NCBI GenBank assembly: GCA_036389255.1
Contig: DASVQI010000023.1
Location: 124,001 to 188,000 of the forward strand
Source: JACVRN01 sp036389255
Lineage (GTDB): Bacteria; Acidobacteriota; Blastocatellia; Pyrinomonadales; Pyrinomonadaceae
Length of the DNA stretch: 64,000 bases
Direction: 5' to 3'
The notes below the pieces were generated by a model. The model made no database searches. It was not told the origin of the DNA and was given only the letters and a program-made list of their open reading frames with translations. The translations under genes and the position numbers were made by a program. This document shows positions 1 to 8,832 of the stretch, one piece after another. Each line of letters starts with the position of its first letter. Position 1 is the stretch's first letter.

Positions 1-1
1 A

Positions 2-976
2 ACAATAAAGACGATTACTATTCCGATAATCAACGACGGGTATAAGGAGCCACCCGAGCACTTCACTATACAGTTGAAGAACCCCGTGGGAGGGACTGTC
101 TCTGTCTGGGGTATAGTCCCGGTTACCATAGAAGAAGACCCTGCTGACGCTACGCCCACGACGCCGCAGCAGAATCCGTACCTGAGCAATAATTTCTTCG
201 TGCGCCAGAACTATGTGGACTTTCTGATGCGCGAGCCTGACGCGCAGGGCTTCGCGGACTGGACTAATGTGCTGAACAACTGCGGCCCTGAGAAAGGATT
301 CCTCGGCGCACCTCCGAATTGCGACCGCGCGCACGTCACGCACGGCTTCTTCGGCTCGGAGGAGTTCACAAAAAGCGGGCTATTGATTTACAGGCTGTAC
401 CGGGTCGGCATGGGTCGCTTGCCCAGCTTGGCCGATTTCATTCTTGGCATGGGGAGATTGAGCGGATTCGGATTATCCGAGGCCGAGCAGCAACAGAATC
501 TTGCGGACTACTTGCAGCAGCTCACCACAGATTTCGAGTTTACCAGCCGCTTTCAGGATGCTCTACAGCCTTCACAGGCCGCGACACTGATTCAGAAACT
601 TGAGCAAACGGCAGGCGTTACTCTGCCAAACACAGCGACTACCAGACCCGGACAGCCTACTCAGTATGCAAGACATGAGTTAATAAACTTACGCGCAAAC
701 GGCACTTTCACAGTCGGGCAGACGTTGAAAGCGTTCGTAGAGCAGCAGGCTGTCTATGACACGTACTTTACGAGTGGAGAGGTGACGCTGCTCTACTTCG
801 CGCTTCTCAGGCGCGACCCGGATTTGAATGACCCGAACCTTGTCGGATGGAACGACTGGGTGGATGTCTTCACCAATGGAAGACCGAGCGCGGGCATAGC
901 GCCGAGAGACATACAGCACTTAATCTTCGGGTTCATCTACTCGGAAGAGTACAGAAAACGGTTCGGCCAGCCTTGA
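2..976 (+). CDS. Calx-beta/DUF4214 surface protein, 3' end (5' partial)
   Basis: The reading frame is open from base 2, so the gene begins before the window; the internal TTG at 74 is not a credible start. The first ~35 codons read like the last strands of a Calx-beta domain (ITIPIINDG, then an acidic PPEHF turn and an I-Q-L-K-N-P strand). After a Pro/Thr linker come two DUF4214-type alpha-helical blocks: FVRQNYVDFLMREPDAQGF, and a second around LLYFALLRRDPD, ending IFGFIYSEEYRKRF. Such fusions are large secreted or surface proteins, often with repeated Calx-beta units upstream. The binding partner is unknown; Calx-beta domains can bind calcium. Domain identity is by motif recognition only. 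Confidence 0.8.
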   Translation, partial: TIKTITIPIINDGYKEPPEHFTIQLKNPVGGTVSVWGIVPVTIEEDPADATPTTPQQNPYLSNNFFVRQNYVDFLMREPDAQGFADWTNVLNNCGPEKGFLGAPPNCDRAHVTHGFFGSEEFTKSGLLIYRLYRVGMGRLPSLADFILGMGRLSGFGLSEAEQQQNLADYLQQLTTDFEFTSRFQDALQPSQAATLIQKLEQTAGVTLPNTATTRPGQPTQYARHELINLRANGTFTVGQTLKAFVEQQAVYDTYFTSGEVTLLYFALLRRDPDLNDPNLVGWNDWVDVFTNGRPSAGIAPRDIQHLIFGFIYSEEYRKRFGQP

Positions 977-1036
977 TGCGGTTCGAGCAGAGCGCTTTCG
1001 GCGCGGAAGGTTAGAAACTTTTAATCAGTCGTCTCC

Positions 1037-1065
1037 TTGACAACTTTAAGCAAGTTGCCCGTAAT
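1037..1065 (+). promoter_or_regulatory. Candidate sigma-70-type promoter
   Basis: A perfect TTGACA at 1037-1042 is followed, after 17 bases, by CGTAAT at 1060-1065 (4 of 6 to TATAAT). This would start a transcript near 1072, about 75 bases before the ATG at 1148. It lies in the gap between two same-strand genes, so it would give the secreted protein its own transcript. Confidence 0.45.
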
Positions 1066-1147
1066 CTAACGTCTCGGAAACGACCTGCGGGAAAGTACCG
1101 CTTTGGTCTGCCGGGCCATTCAGATTCGGATACGAGGGGAGAAGAGG

Positions 1148-1924
1148 ATGAAAAAGCGTCTGCTTTCCGCCGCTTTCACTTTGATTTTAAGCGTGAGCCT
1201 GTACGGTGCGCACGCGCCTGCGGCTTCGGCTCAGGCCGAGCAGCAGAGACAAAACGGCGGTCAACAGCAATCCGCGCAGCCGCAGCTTCCGCCAGCCGAA
1301 GCCACCGTCACTCTCAATGAGCAGTTTCTAAACTCTCTCCTTGACGCAGTCTTTACAAACCTGCGCGCGCCCAGCTTTCCCTTGACACTCTCCAAAACGG
1401 ATGTTGAAAGCGCACCGGCAGGTCGGCCGCAGGCATCGAACGCGCTTGCTCCTTCAAAGAGCATCAATCAATGCTCAAGCCAGATTATTCTGGAGCGGGA
1501 GATGAGCGGCGTCAGAACGGCCGTGCGCTTCGAGAACGGGCGCATCACAGCGCCGCTTGCCTTCACGGGCACGTACAACACGGGGCTGCTGGGCTGCCTT
1601 CGCTTTCAGGGCTGGGCCGATACGGTCATCAACCTTGAGTTCAAGCGTGACAGGCAGACCCTGACAGCGCACGTTGACGTGGTTGACATACACCTGAGCG
1701 GCATCCCGCAGCTTGCCAACGGCGTAGTCGTGCAGATGGTTCAAAACGCCATTGACCAGCGCATCAACCCCATTGAAATCCTGAAGGCTGATCAACTGAC
1801 GACGCGGCTGCCAATCTCCGCAGCAGGCGGCGCTCTGCGACTCAGGGCCAAAGACCTGCGCCCGGAGATAGTCCCCGGAGCAGTACGGCTACACATCATC
1901 TTTGAGTTCGTGCGCGCGGAATAA
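1148..1924 (+). CDS. Secreted protein of unknown function
   Basis: The ATG at 1148 is chosen because it follows a purine-rich GAGGGGAGAAGAGG and begins a clean signal peptide (MKKRLLSAAF, hydrophobic core, then APAASAQA). The frame stays open 15 codons upstream from a TTG, which is unlikely to be used. The mature part has a Gln-rich stretch, then a ~210-residue domain with alternating hydrophobic strands and two cysteines (CSSQ and GCLRF) that could form a disulfide. The layout, a long amphipathic helix (LNEQFLNSLLDAVF) followed by strands and a second helix (NGVVVQMVQNAIDQRI), recalls periplasmic lipid-binding proteins, but I do not recognise a family. A strong hairpin terminator follows. 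Confidence 0.75.
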   Translation: MKKRLLSAAFTLILSVSLYGAHAPAASAQAEQQRQNGGQQQSAQPQLPPAEATVTLNEQFLNSLLDAVFTNLRAPSFPLTLSKTDVESAPAGRPQASNALAPSKSINQCSSQIILEREMSGVRTAVRFENGRITAPLAFTGTYNTGLLGCLRFQGWADTVINLEFKRDRQTLTAHVDVVDIHLSGIPQLANGVVVQMVQNAIDQRINPIEILKADQLTTRLPISAAGGALRLRAKDLRPEIVPGAVRLHIIFEFVRAE

Positions 1925-1935
1925 GAGAGATAAAG

Positions 1936-2012
1936 CACTAATCACACGAAGAGACACGAAAGGGAAGCTGACAAGATTGCTTTCTCTTTCGTGTCTCTTC
2001 GTGTGATTAGTG
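1936..2012. terminator. 27-bp perfect inverted repeat, bidirectional terminator (CACTAATCACACG word family)
   Basis: Arms at 1936-1962 and 1986-2012 are perfect reverse complements over 27 bases, with weaker pairing further in. The hairpin sits between two convergent genes, 11 bases after one stop and 14 bases from the other, so it can end transcription from both sides. The arms are built from the words CACTAATCACACGA and GAGACACGAA rather than a plain GC stem. Confidence 0.8.
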
Positions 2013-2026
2013 GTTCTGCTTCTGAT

Positions 2027-2953
2027 TTAATTTCCTGAGAGCGCCGCTTCGTAGTCTCTGCCGGTCTTCATGCGCTCGGGCATATCTACAATCTCCCAAG
2101 CGCTTCTGGTGCGGAGCAGCTTTGTCATTAGCTGAGCGTGCAGGATGTGGCCGCTACGCTCGGCGCGAACGCGACCCAGTAAAGGCATGCCAAGGAGCGC
2201 AAGGTCGCCTACTATGTCCAGAATCTTGTGACGCACGAACTCGTCCGGGTAGCGCAAGGGGCTCTCGTTCAGCATCCCTTCCGGCGTCAGGACAATCGCG
2301 TTCTCAAGCGAGCCGCCGCGTATAAGGTTCGCGCGTCTGAGCGCCTCCACCTCTTCGGTGAAGCCGAAGGTTCGCGCTCCCGTAATCTCTCGATTGAATG
2401 CCCCGTTGCTCAAATCTATGTGGAGTCGCTGGACTCCGATTAAGGGATGAGCAAAATCTATCATGCAGTCTATCTGGAAGCCGTCCGCAGGCTCTACGCT
2501 GATGGAGCGATTGCCTTGTTCGACCGAGATGCGCTCGCGCACCAACAGGGCGCGGCGTGCAAGTGACTGCTCTATTATTCCGGCACGCTCGACCAGTTCC
2601 GTGAAAGCCTCCGACGAGCCGTCCATGATTGGCACTTCCAGATTGTCAACCTCTATGAAAGCGTTGTCGAGCCCCGCGCCCCTGAGCGCCGCCAGCAGGT
2701 GCTCTACTGTTGAGAGCATAACGCCCGTTCGCATGAGCGTAGTCGCATAAGAGCAGTGAGCTACCCATTCAACGTTGGCCGGAATCTCGAAACCGCCGAG
2801 GTCTGTCCGCCTGAAAATGTAGCCCGTATCAGGCGGGGCAGGCGCGAGCTTGACCACGACAGGGACGGCCGTATGCAGCCCGACGCCGCTTGTTTCGACC
2901 GAAGAAGCGAGAGTGGTTTGATTAATCACGAGGCGGCTTAGCAACCCTTTCAT
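2027..2953 (-). CDS. lpxC: UDP-3-O-acyl-N-acetylglucosamine deacetylase
   Basis: This zinc deacetylase makes the committed step of lipid A synthesis, so the cell has an LPS outer membrane. At 308 residues it has family length. Expected metal ligands are visible: His85 in TVEHLLAAL, His242 and Asp246 in HKILDIVGDL; His269 in GHILHAQ is the general acid. Two matched alpha/beta halves are present, the second starting near LVRERISVEQ. The ATG at 2953 is preferred because it begins MKGLLSRLVINQTT, matching the short N-terminus of LpxC; the frame extends 21 codons upstream but without family resemblance. No other lipid A gene is nearby, unlike the division-cluster lpxC of proteobacteria. Confidence 0.95.
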   Translation of the reverse strand: MKGLLSRLVINQTTLASSVETSGVGLHTAVPVVVKLAPAPPDTGYIFRRTDLGGFEIPANVEWVAHCSYATTLMRTGVMLSTVEHLLAALRGAGLDNAFIEVDNLEVPIMDGSSEAFTELVERAGIIEQSLARRALLVRERISVEQGNRSISVEPADGFQIDCMIDFAHPLIGVQRLHIDLSNGAFNREITGARTFGFTEEVEALRRANLIRGGSLENAIVLTPEGMLNESPLRYPDEFVRHKILDIVGDLALLGMPLLGRVRAERSGHILHAQLMTKLLRTRSAWEIVDMPERMKTGRDYEAALSGN

Positions 2954-3195
2954 CAACAGCGAGCCCCGGATTATACAGGCCCGCACGATTAGTTGAAACG
3001 ACAAATGAATTGGCAAGACCTATGCCGCCGGATGCGAGGCGAAGCCCTGACGTGAAAAAAGCTCCTGAAATGCTGATGAATTGCCGGAAGAATTTCCATC
3101 AAAGCGTTCAATCGCTACCCGTCATCGCGCCCGGTTTGTTGCAAACAGGCAACGCAAGCCGCTCAACTATGCGGCATCGGCGCAACAAACAGGGA

Positions 3196-3256
3196 GATTG
3201 ATTCGCCGGTTCACCGGTTCATCGTTTCATTGAATCAATGAACGGGTGAATCAATC
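3196..3256. repeat. Imperfect palindrome, TGAATCAATGA word family
   Basis: The stretch from GATTGATTC to GAATCAATC folds back on itself imperfectly (outer arms GATTGATTC/GAATCAATC, inner TTCATTGAATCAATGAA). It lies in the gap between the divergent lpxC and polA genes. A second element with the same core word, TTGAATCAATGAG, is at 43954-43993. It may be a structured leader or a small dispersed repeat; it has no T-tract for a terminator. Confidence 0.55.
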
Positions 3257-3306
3257 CTTTGCCTGCTTGCGTTTCCGCCGCTTACGCCTCTATCATCGAA
3301 AGCATA

Positions 3307-6045
3307 ATGCCTAGCAGGAAATCAGAGACAACAGGGGTGCCAACCGAGCGGGTCTATCTCATAGACTCCATGTCGCACATCTTCCGCGCCTACTTCGCGC
3401 CTATGGGCGGGCGCATGGAGCCCTTGACGAACACCAAGGGGCAGGTCACGCAGGCCGTCTTCGTCTTCACCAACATGCTCCGAAAGCTTCTGGGAGACGA
3501 GAAGCCGCATTACATCGCAGCCGTCTTCGAATCCGGCGAGAAGACTTTCCGGCACGAAACCTTTTCGGATTACAAGGCGCACCGCACGGAGATGCCGGAA
3601 GACCTCACGGCGCAGATTCCCTACATCATACGCGTCTGCGAAGTCTACAACATTCCCATACTGAACTCGCCGGGCTTTGAGGCGGACGACGTTATTGGCG
3701 CGCTCGCGGTGCAGGCTGCCGAGCGCGGGCTTCAGGCCGTCATCGTCTCGAACGACAAGGACATGTGCCAGTTGGTGCGCGACCCGCACATCATCTGCAT
3801 GCGGCAGAACTCGCAGAACGTCAAGCGCAAGGAGCCCGTGCCGCCTATAGAATGGTGCGACGAGGCTTGGGTCGAGGCGAAGTTCGGCGTGCCGCCGTCG
3901 CAGATAATAGACCTGCTGGGCCTGATGGGTGATGCGGTTGATAACATTCCGGGCGCGCCCGGCATAGGAGCAAAAGGAGCGGTACAGCTAGTCAAGCAGT
4001 TCGGCTCAATCGAGAACGCGCTGGAGCGTTGGGAAGAGGTCAAGCACAAGAGTTATCGTGAATCGCTGCGCGACAACCGCGAGCTTATTCTGCAATCGAA
4101 GGAGCTTGCGACCATCAGGACGGACGTGCCCGTGAAGCTTGACCTTGATAAGCTTCAATGCCGCCCGCCTGACCGCGCCGCCGCCTACCAACTCTTCCGC
4201 GAGCTTGAGTTTCAATCCCTGACACGGGAGTTTTCCGATGCCGCGAGCGCTGCCACCGAAGCCGCGGGCGGCCCTCAGGCGGTTCGCTATCGAATCATAA
4301 ACAGGCGCGCAGAGCTTGAGACGCTGGTGCGCGGGCTTTGGGAAGCCGAGCACTGGGGCTTCTCTGTAGCCGACTCGTCGCCCGCGGGCGGCGGCCAACA
4401 GGGAAGCCTGCGAGACGCAGCGCCACCGCGCGGCATAGCCATCTCCACTGCGGCAGGCGTGTCGTCATACGTAGACCTTGAGAATTTCGAAGACGGGGCC
4501 GAAAGTGCGCTCGGCCTCCTGCGGGATGTGCTGGCCAACGGTCTGCTCACAAAATCTGTCCATGATTTGAAGCGCGCGATTGCGCTCCTCGCTACGGTAG
4601 AGATTGAGCCCGAGGGCGTAGAGGACGACACGCTTCTGGCCGCGTACCTGCTAGACCCTATTCGCAGCAAGTACGAGTTGGTAGACCTGGCGCGCGAGGC
4701 CATAGGAGCCGAAGAGGTAGAGATGCCGGAAGGCTGGACGGAGAAGCAGTGGGAGGCTGCGCGCGCCGCAGATTTGACGGCGCAGACGGCAAACGTGCTG
4801 CACGGACGGCTCCTCGAACAGGGGCTCGAAGCCATCTACAACGAGATAGAGCTGCCGCTCGCTCCGCTTCTTTATCGCATGGAGCGCGCGGGGCTTCGCG
4901 TGGACACTTCTGTCCTCAAAGACCTCTCGAAGTATCTTGGCAAAGAGCTTGAGAAGCTGACGAAGAAAATCTACGAGGCGGCGGGCCGCGAGTTCAAGAT
5001 TAACTCGCCAAAGCAGGTCGGGGACATACTGGAAGAGCTTAACATCAGCTCGGGACGCAAGACCTCAACGGGCCGCGTCTCCACCAGCCGCGCCGTGCTT
5101 GAAGAGTTGGCGCAGAAGTACGAGCTGCCACGACTCATCATAGAGTACCGCGAGCTTGATAAGCTGAAGACCGTCTACACGGACAGCCTGCCCGACCAGA
5201 TTGGCCCGGACGGGCGCATACACGGGCAGCTAAACCAGACCGTGACGGCGACGGGAAGGCTCTCATCTTCCGACCCGAATCTCCAGAACGTGCCGATTCG
5301 CACGGAGCTTGGACGCCGCATACGCCGCGCCTTCGTCCCCGAAGAAGGCTACAAGCTCATCTCGGCAGATTATTCTCAGCTTGAGCTGCGGCTCTTGGCG
5401 CACGTCACGCACGACGAGCAGATGGTTGATGCCTTTCAGAAGAATGACGACATACACGCGCGCACGGCTCGCCTAGTCTTCGGAGCAAAGACGCCCGAAG
5501 AACTTAAGGAAGCGAGACGCTTCGCCAAGATAGTCAACTTCGCCATAGCTTACGCCATAGAGCCCTTCGGCCTCTCGCAGCGCGTGGGCATCTCGCGCAA
5601 AGAGGCCAAGAAGGTGATTGACGATTACTACGACACCTACAAGGGCGTGCATCGCTTCATGGAGGAAGTGCCGGAAAAAGCGCGCGAGATGGGTTACGTG
5701 CGCTCCATCTACGGGCGCATAAGGCCGCTTCCCGGCATCAACGACCGCAACGGCAACATACGCGCACGCGCCGAGCGCGAAGCCATCAACATGCCTATAC
5801 AGGGAACGGCAAGCGACATAGTCAAAATCGCTATGCTGCATGTGGACGACGCCATTAAGCGAGAAGGGCTGCGGGCGCGTATGCTCATGCAGGTGCATGA
5901 CGAGCTTCTGGTGGAGGCTCCGGATGAAGAGGCGGAGCGCACCGCAGAAATCGTCAAGCGAGAGATGGAGAGGGCAGTCGAGCTGGATGTCCCCCTTATC
6001 GTAGAAATCGGCATCGCGGACAATTGGATGGATGCCAAGTATTAG
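3307..6045 (+). CDS. polA: DNA polymerase I, probably without proofreading
   Basis: Repair and Okazaki-fragment polymerase, 912 residues from the ATG at 3307 (the frame runs 16 codons further up, without family match). Order: 5'-3' exonuclease (about 1-300, with acidic EADDVIGALA and SNDKDM), a 3'-5' exonuclease-like domain (about 325-490), then the polymerase. Motif A DYSQLELR has Asp688; motif B keeps Lys741, Phe745 and Tyr749; motif C QVHDELL has His864-Asp865-Glu866. In the middle domain the DxE metal motif is gone (WGFSVADSS where DTET is expected) and NLKYD reads DLKRA, so proofreading is probably lost, as in Taq and Bst enzymes. Motif B is odd: NFG..YG reads NFAIAYA. Confidence 0.97.
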   Translation: MPSRKSETTGVPTERVYLIDSMSHIFRAYFAPMGGRMEPLTNTKGQVTQAVFVFTNMLRKLLGDEKPHYIAAVFESGEKTFRHETFSDYKAHRTEMPEDLTAQIPYIIRVCEVYNIPILNSPGFEADDVIGALAVQAAERGLQAVIVSNDKDMCQLVRDPHIICMRQNSQNVKRKEPVPPIEWCDEAWVEAKFGVPPSQIIDLLGLMGDAVDNIPGAPGIGAKGAVQLVKQFGSIENALERWEEVKHKSYRESLRDNRELILQSKELATIRTDVPVKLDLDKLQCRPPDRAAAYQLFRELEFQSLTREFSDAASAATEAAGGPQAVRYRIINRRAELETLVRGLWEAEHWGFSVADSSPAGGGQQGSLRDAAPPRGIAISTAAGVSSYVDLENFEDGAESALGLLRDVLANGLLTKSVHDLKRAIALLATVEIEPEGVEDDTLLAAYLLDPIRSKYELVDLAREAIGAEEVEMPEGWTEKQWEAARAADLTAQTANVLHGRLLEQGLEAIYNEIELPLAPLLYRMERAGLRVDTSVLKDLSKYLGKELEKLTKKIYEAAGREFKINSPKQVGDILEELNISSGRKTSTGRVSTSRAVLEELAQKYELPRLIIEYRELDKLKTVYTDSLPDQIGPDGRIHGQLNQTVTATGRLSSSDPNLQNVPIRTELGRRIRRAFVPEEGYKLISADYSQLELRLLAHVTHDEQMVDAFQKNDDIHARTARLVFGAKTPEELKEARRFAKIVNFAIAYAIEPFGLSQRVGISRKEAKKVIDDYYDTYKGVHRFMEEVPEKAREMGYVRSIYGRIRPLPGINDRNGNIRARAEREAINMPIQGTASDIVKIAMLHVDDAIKREGLRARMLMQVHDELLVEAPDEEAERTAEIVKREMERAVELDVPLIVEIGIADNWMDAKY

Positions 6046-6137
6046 TAAGCTCCCCCTTACTCGTTCCTTTACTCTCATTAAAATTTAGCGCGCACGCTCC
6101 CGACCTACGGGCGCGCAGAAAAAGAATCGAGCCTGCT

Positions 6138-6839
6138 ATGACAAGACATAAGCCTTGCGGAAATATGGCGTGCAGAGTTGCGCTCGCATTTTGTCTGCTC
6201 CTGCCGGGGCTGAGTGTGGCGATACCGCAGGAGGGCAGACGTAACCAGATGCGCATGCGGCGGGCCGAGCCCAACGTGCTCGCGCCTGAGCTGTATCTGG
6301 AGCACCTGAGGTTGAAGATAACGTTGATAGATTTGCCCGGCGCTTCAGACCCCAAGAGCTACTGGGAGGGAACCTACCAGTTATATTTTGTCTCCGAGGC
6401 GGAGCATGAGAAATCGCTGAGGGAGCTGGTCAGGGGCGCTTCCAAAGGGGGTGCCGTGGCGGTTGACCTGAGCCTGTCCGGCTTCCCCAAGAAGATTCTG
6501 CTGGCCGAGGGGAGCTTTAAAAAGAGCGGGCTTGCTTCGCTCACAGACCGCACCTTCATACTTGAGCGAATACCGTTTCGCTCAAAAGTCGCGGAAGCGG
6601 AGCGCACGAAGGAGGCACGGCTGCTCTTGAGCTGCAACGTGAAGATTTTCGACGCGCAGTTGAAGCAGACAATCTATCGCACGCGCCTGTGGGACGCTCA
6701 GGCTCCATTGATGGAGGACGCGAGTCAGCCTGAGCGCGACGTGGCGCGCACGACCGTTTATTCAAACTTCTACGTGACGAAGACGGGTGATGTTTATGAG
6801 TCGCAGTGGACGCGAGAAGGTAACAGCACGAGCTGGTAA
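6138..6839 (+). CDS. Exported protein of unknown function
   Basis: The ATG at 6138 begins a signal-peptide-like segment (CRVALAFCLLLPGLSVAIPQ) after a charged MTRHKPCGN, giving 233 residues; the open frame upstream overlaps the polA end and is not credible. The mature protein has a beta-rich pattern (LRLKITLIDLPG, SYWEGTYQLYFVS, KILLAEGSF) and a conserved-looking end with STVYSNFYVTKTGDVYESQW-like aromatic residues. I do not recognise the family. The next gene starts inside its last codons, so the two are probably translated from one message and may act together in the envelope. Confidence 0.7.
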   Translation: MTRHKPCGNMACRVALAFCLLLPGLSVAIPQEGRRNQMRMRRAEPNVLAPELYLEHLRLKITLIDLPGASDPKSYWEGTYQLYFVSEAEHEKSLRELVRGASKGGAVAVDLSLSGFPKKILLAEGSFKKSGLASLTDRTFILERIPFRSKVAEAERTKEARLLLSCNVKIFDAQLKQTIYRTRLWDAQAPLMEDASQPERDVARTTVYSNFYVTKTGDVYESQWTREGNSTSW

Positions 6840-8757
6840 TCGCCGCACGAGCTTCATGCGGGCCGCGCCCGGCCTGCTGGTGATTTCATGTGTCTGTATT
6901 CTTGCGTCTACGGCCGGGCCGGGCTTTGCGCAGGAGGGGCGCGGGAACGCTTCGGCACGACCGCAACCGAAGCCTAAACCTTCCGCAGGGAAGCCGGACG
7001 CCGAAGTCTCTCCGGAAGAATCTTCGCGGCTGACAAGCAGAATTGCGAGCGTTCTTCGCTCGACCGCCGAGGACGCAAAGAAGTGGAATGATGAAAGGGC
7101 TGCTGCGCGGGCTCAGGCTGAAGTTGCAGACCTCATCTGGGAGATGGAGCCGGACGCGGCGCGCTCGCTGCTCATCACTGCGTGGGACAAAGCCTCCTCT
7201 GCGCGCGAAGAGAAGCGAGGGGAGCGCTCAGCTTACAGAAATGAGTCGGCGCAGACGGAGACGCGGCGAGAGGTGATGATGGTTGCGAGGCGGCGCGCGC
7301 CTGACCTTGCGAAGCGCTGGCTGGCAGAGATGGCCGGAGAGGCCGGACGCAAGAGTCAGGAGCGAGGCATCTTCGACGAGCGCACGCCCCGCAGCACTAT
7401 CTTGCTGGATATGGCTATGGCAGTCGCGGCGCAGGACGCCAAAGCTGCCGCCGACCTTGCTATGGAGAGCTTGCAGGACGGCGTCTCGTTCGGCTTGCAG
7501 AATGTCCTGCTGGCCATACAGCAACAGGACTTCGAGCTTGCGCAAGCCGTCTTTCGACGCGCGCTTCAGAGAATAAAGACGGCAGGAATGCAAGACCCTA
7601 ACGAGCTTCTGATTCTCTATTCTTACCTCTACACACCGGGGCGCGTGCAGGCCGCGAGCACGTCGGAGAATCGCGGCAGCTTCAGCCTTGCCGTCAGCCA
7701 GAACAGGCCGCAGGTCAGAGCAGCCGCAGAGCAGAGCCCACAGCTTGCGCTCGAATTTCTTAAGGCTGCGGCGGAGATTCTGCTCAATGCGCCGCTTCCG
7801 GCTACGACCGGCGAGATGGAGGCCACGGCACGCGCGCAGTTGAGCGTCATCAACACGCTCTACCCGCAGATGGCGAAACAGTTGCCGGAACTGGCAGCCG
7901 CGCTCAGGCAGAGAGCCTTGCAGACGGAGCCGGACGCGAAGTTCGCGCCCGCGCCCGCCGAAAGGCCCGCCGACATGCCCGAATATCGTCCGGGCGAAAA
8001 GATTGAAGACTACGCGGAGCGCCGCGTGGACTTGATGGAAGAGAACGCCAAGCGCGAGTCAAACCCTCTCAGGCGCGACATACTCTACGCGGAGGCCGCA
8101 ATCGCCACCGCGCCCCAGCGTTACGAGCGCGGCTGGTCGCTGGCCGGAAGCATTCAGGACGAACAGCTTCGCTCGGACTTGAAGAACTGGCTCACCTACA
8201 GGGCCACGCTGCATCTCATACAGGCGAATGACTTCGACAGGGCCTATCAACTGCTCTCTAAGAACGGGGAAGCGGCGCAGCGAGCAGCCTCTCTAATCGT
8301 AGGCGCTCAGCGTCTGGTCAAGGCCAAAGAGTTGACGCGCGCACGCGACTGGTTGCAGGAGTCGCAGGCGCTTCTCAAAAAGGCGGAGATGGACGAGAAC
8401 TGGACGCGGATAGCTCTCGGCATAGTCTCGACTTACGGGCAGTTCGACAAGTGGGCCGCGCTCGAAGCCCTGAACGACGGCGTAAAGCTGATGGGCCGCT
8501 TCCCTGTATCGGCCAGCGCGGACGAGCGTGCGCCGCTCGTAAAGAAGTTTTCCGTCAAGACTGTCTCTGACATAACCTTTGGCACGAGCGGCTTTGGGTG
8601 GCGCGCAGCCGCAGGTGCATTCGCGCCCGAACAGCTTGAGAGCGTGCTGGACGTGCTGGCCAAAATCGAAACGCCGGAGGCGCGCGGCGTAGCCGTAGTC
8701 GCTCTCTGCCGCAAGCTGCTAGACCCGAAGGCCGCGAAGAGAGAGACGCAAAGGTAA
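6796..8757 (+). CDS. Exported alpha-helical repeat protein, unknown function
   Basis: About 653 residues. Starts at GTG 6787, ATG 6790, ATG 6796 and ATG 6856 are all possible and none has a good ribosome site; the first three overlap the preceding gene by 40-50 bases. Residues 17-45 hold RRTSFMRAAPG followed by a hydrophobic core and GFAQ, a signal peptide with a weakly Tat-like twin arginine. The rest is Ala/Arg/Glu-rich helices with repeat-like spacing (AADLAMESLQDG, ELAQAVFRRALQRI, RAYQLLSKNGEAAQRAASL, RARDWLQESQALLKKAE), suggesting a TPR-like or solenoid scaffold. No catalytic motif is seen. Overlap with the upstream gene suggests translational coupling. Confidence 0.75.
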   Translation: MSRSGREKVTARAGNRRTSFMRAAPGLLVISCVCILASTAGPGFAQEGRGNASARPQPKPKPSAGKPDAEVSPEESSRLTSRIASVLRSTAEDAKKWNDERAAARAQAEVADLIWEMEPDAARSLLITAWDKASSAREEKRGERSAYRNESAQTETRREVMMVARRRAPDLAKRWLAEMAGEAGRKSQERGIFDERTPRSTILLDMAMAVAAQDAKAAADLAMESLQDGVSFGLQNVLLAIQQQDFELAQAVFRRALQRIKTAGMQDPNELLILYSYLYTPGRVQAASTSENRGSFSLAVSQNRPQVRAAAEQSPQLALEFLKAAAEILLNAPLPATTGEMEATARAQLSVINTLYPQMAKQLPELAAALRQRALQTEPDAKFAPAPAERPADMPEYRPGEKIEDYAERRVDLMEENAKRESNPLRRDILYAEAAIATAPQRYERGWSLAGSIQDEQLRSDLKNWLTYRATLHLIQANDFDRAYQLLSKNGEAAQRAASLIVGAQRLVKAKELTRARDWLQESQALLKKAEMDENWTRIALGIVSTYGQFDKWAALEALNDGVKLMGRFPVSASADERAPLVKKFSVKTVSDITFGTSGFGWRAAAGAFAPEQLESVLDVLAKIETPEARGVAVVALCRKLLDPKAAKRETQR

Positions 8758-8832
8758 CGCGGGGGAGAGTTGAATCCGGTCGGCGCTTGAGTTGAGCCCG
8801 GATGGCTCTTATGATGGCTGAAGAAGAGCGAG

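Noticed and set aside
3010..3201. 63-codon ORF between lpxC and polA
   Set aside because: No ribosome site, low-complexity basic translation, overlaps the lpxC leader and ends at a palindrome.
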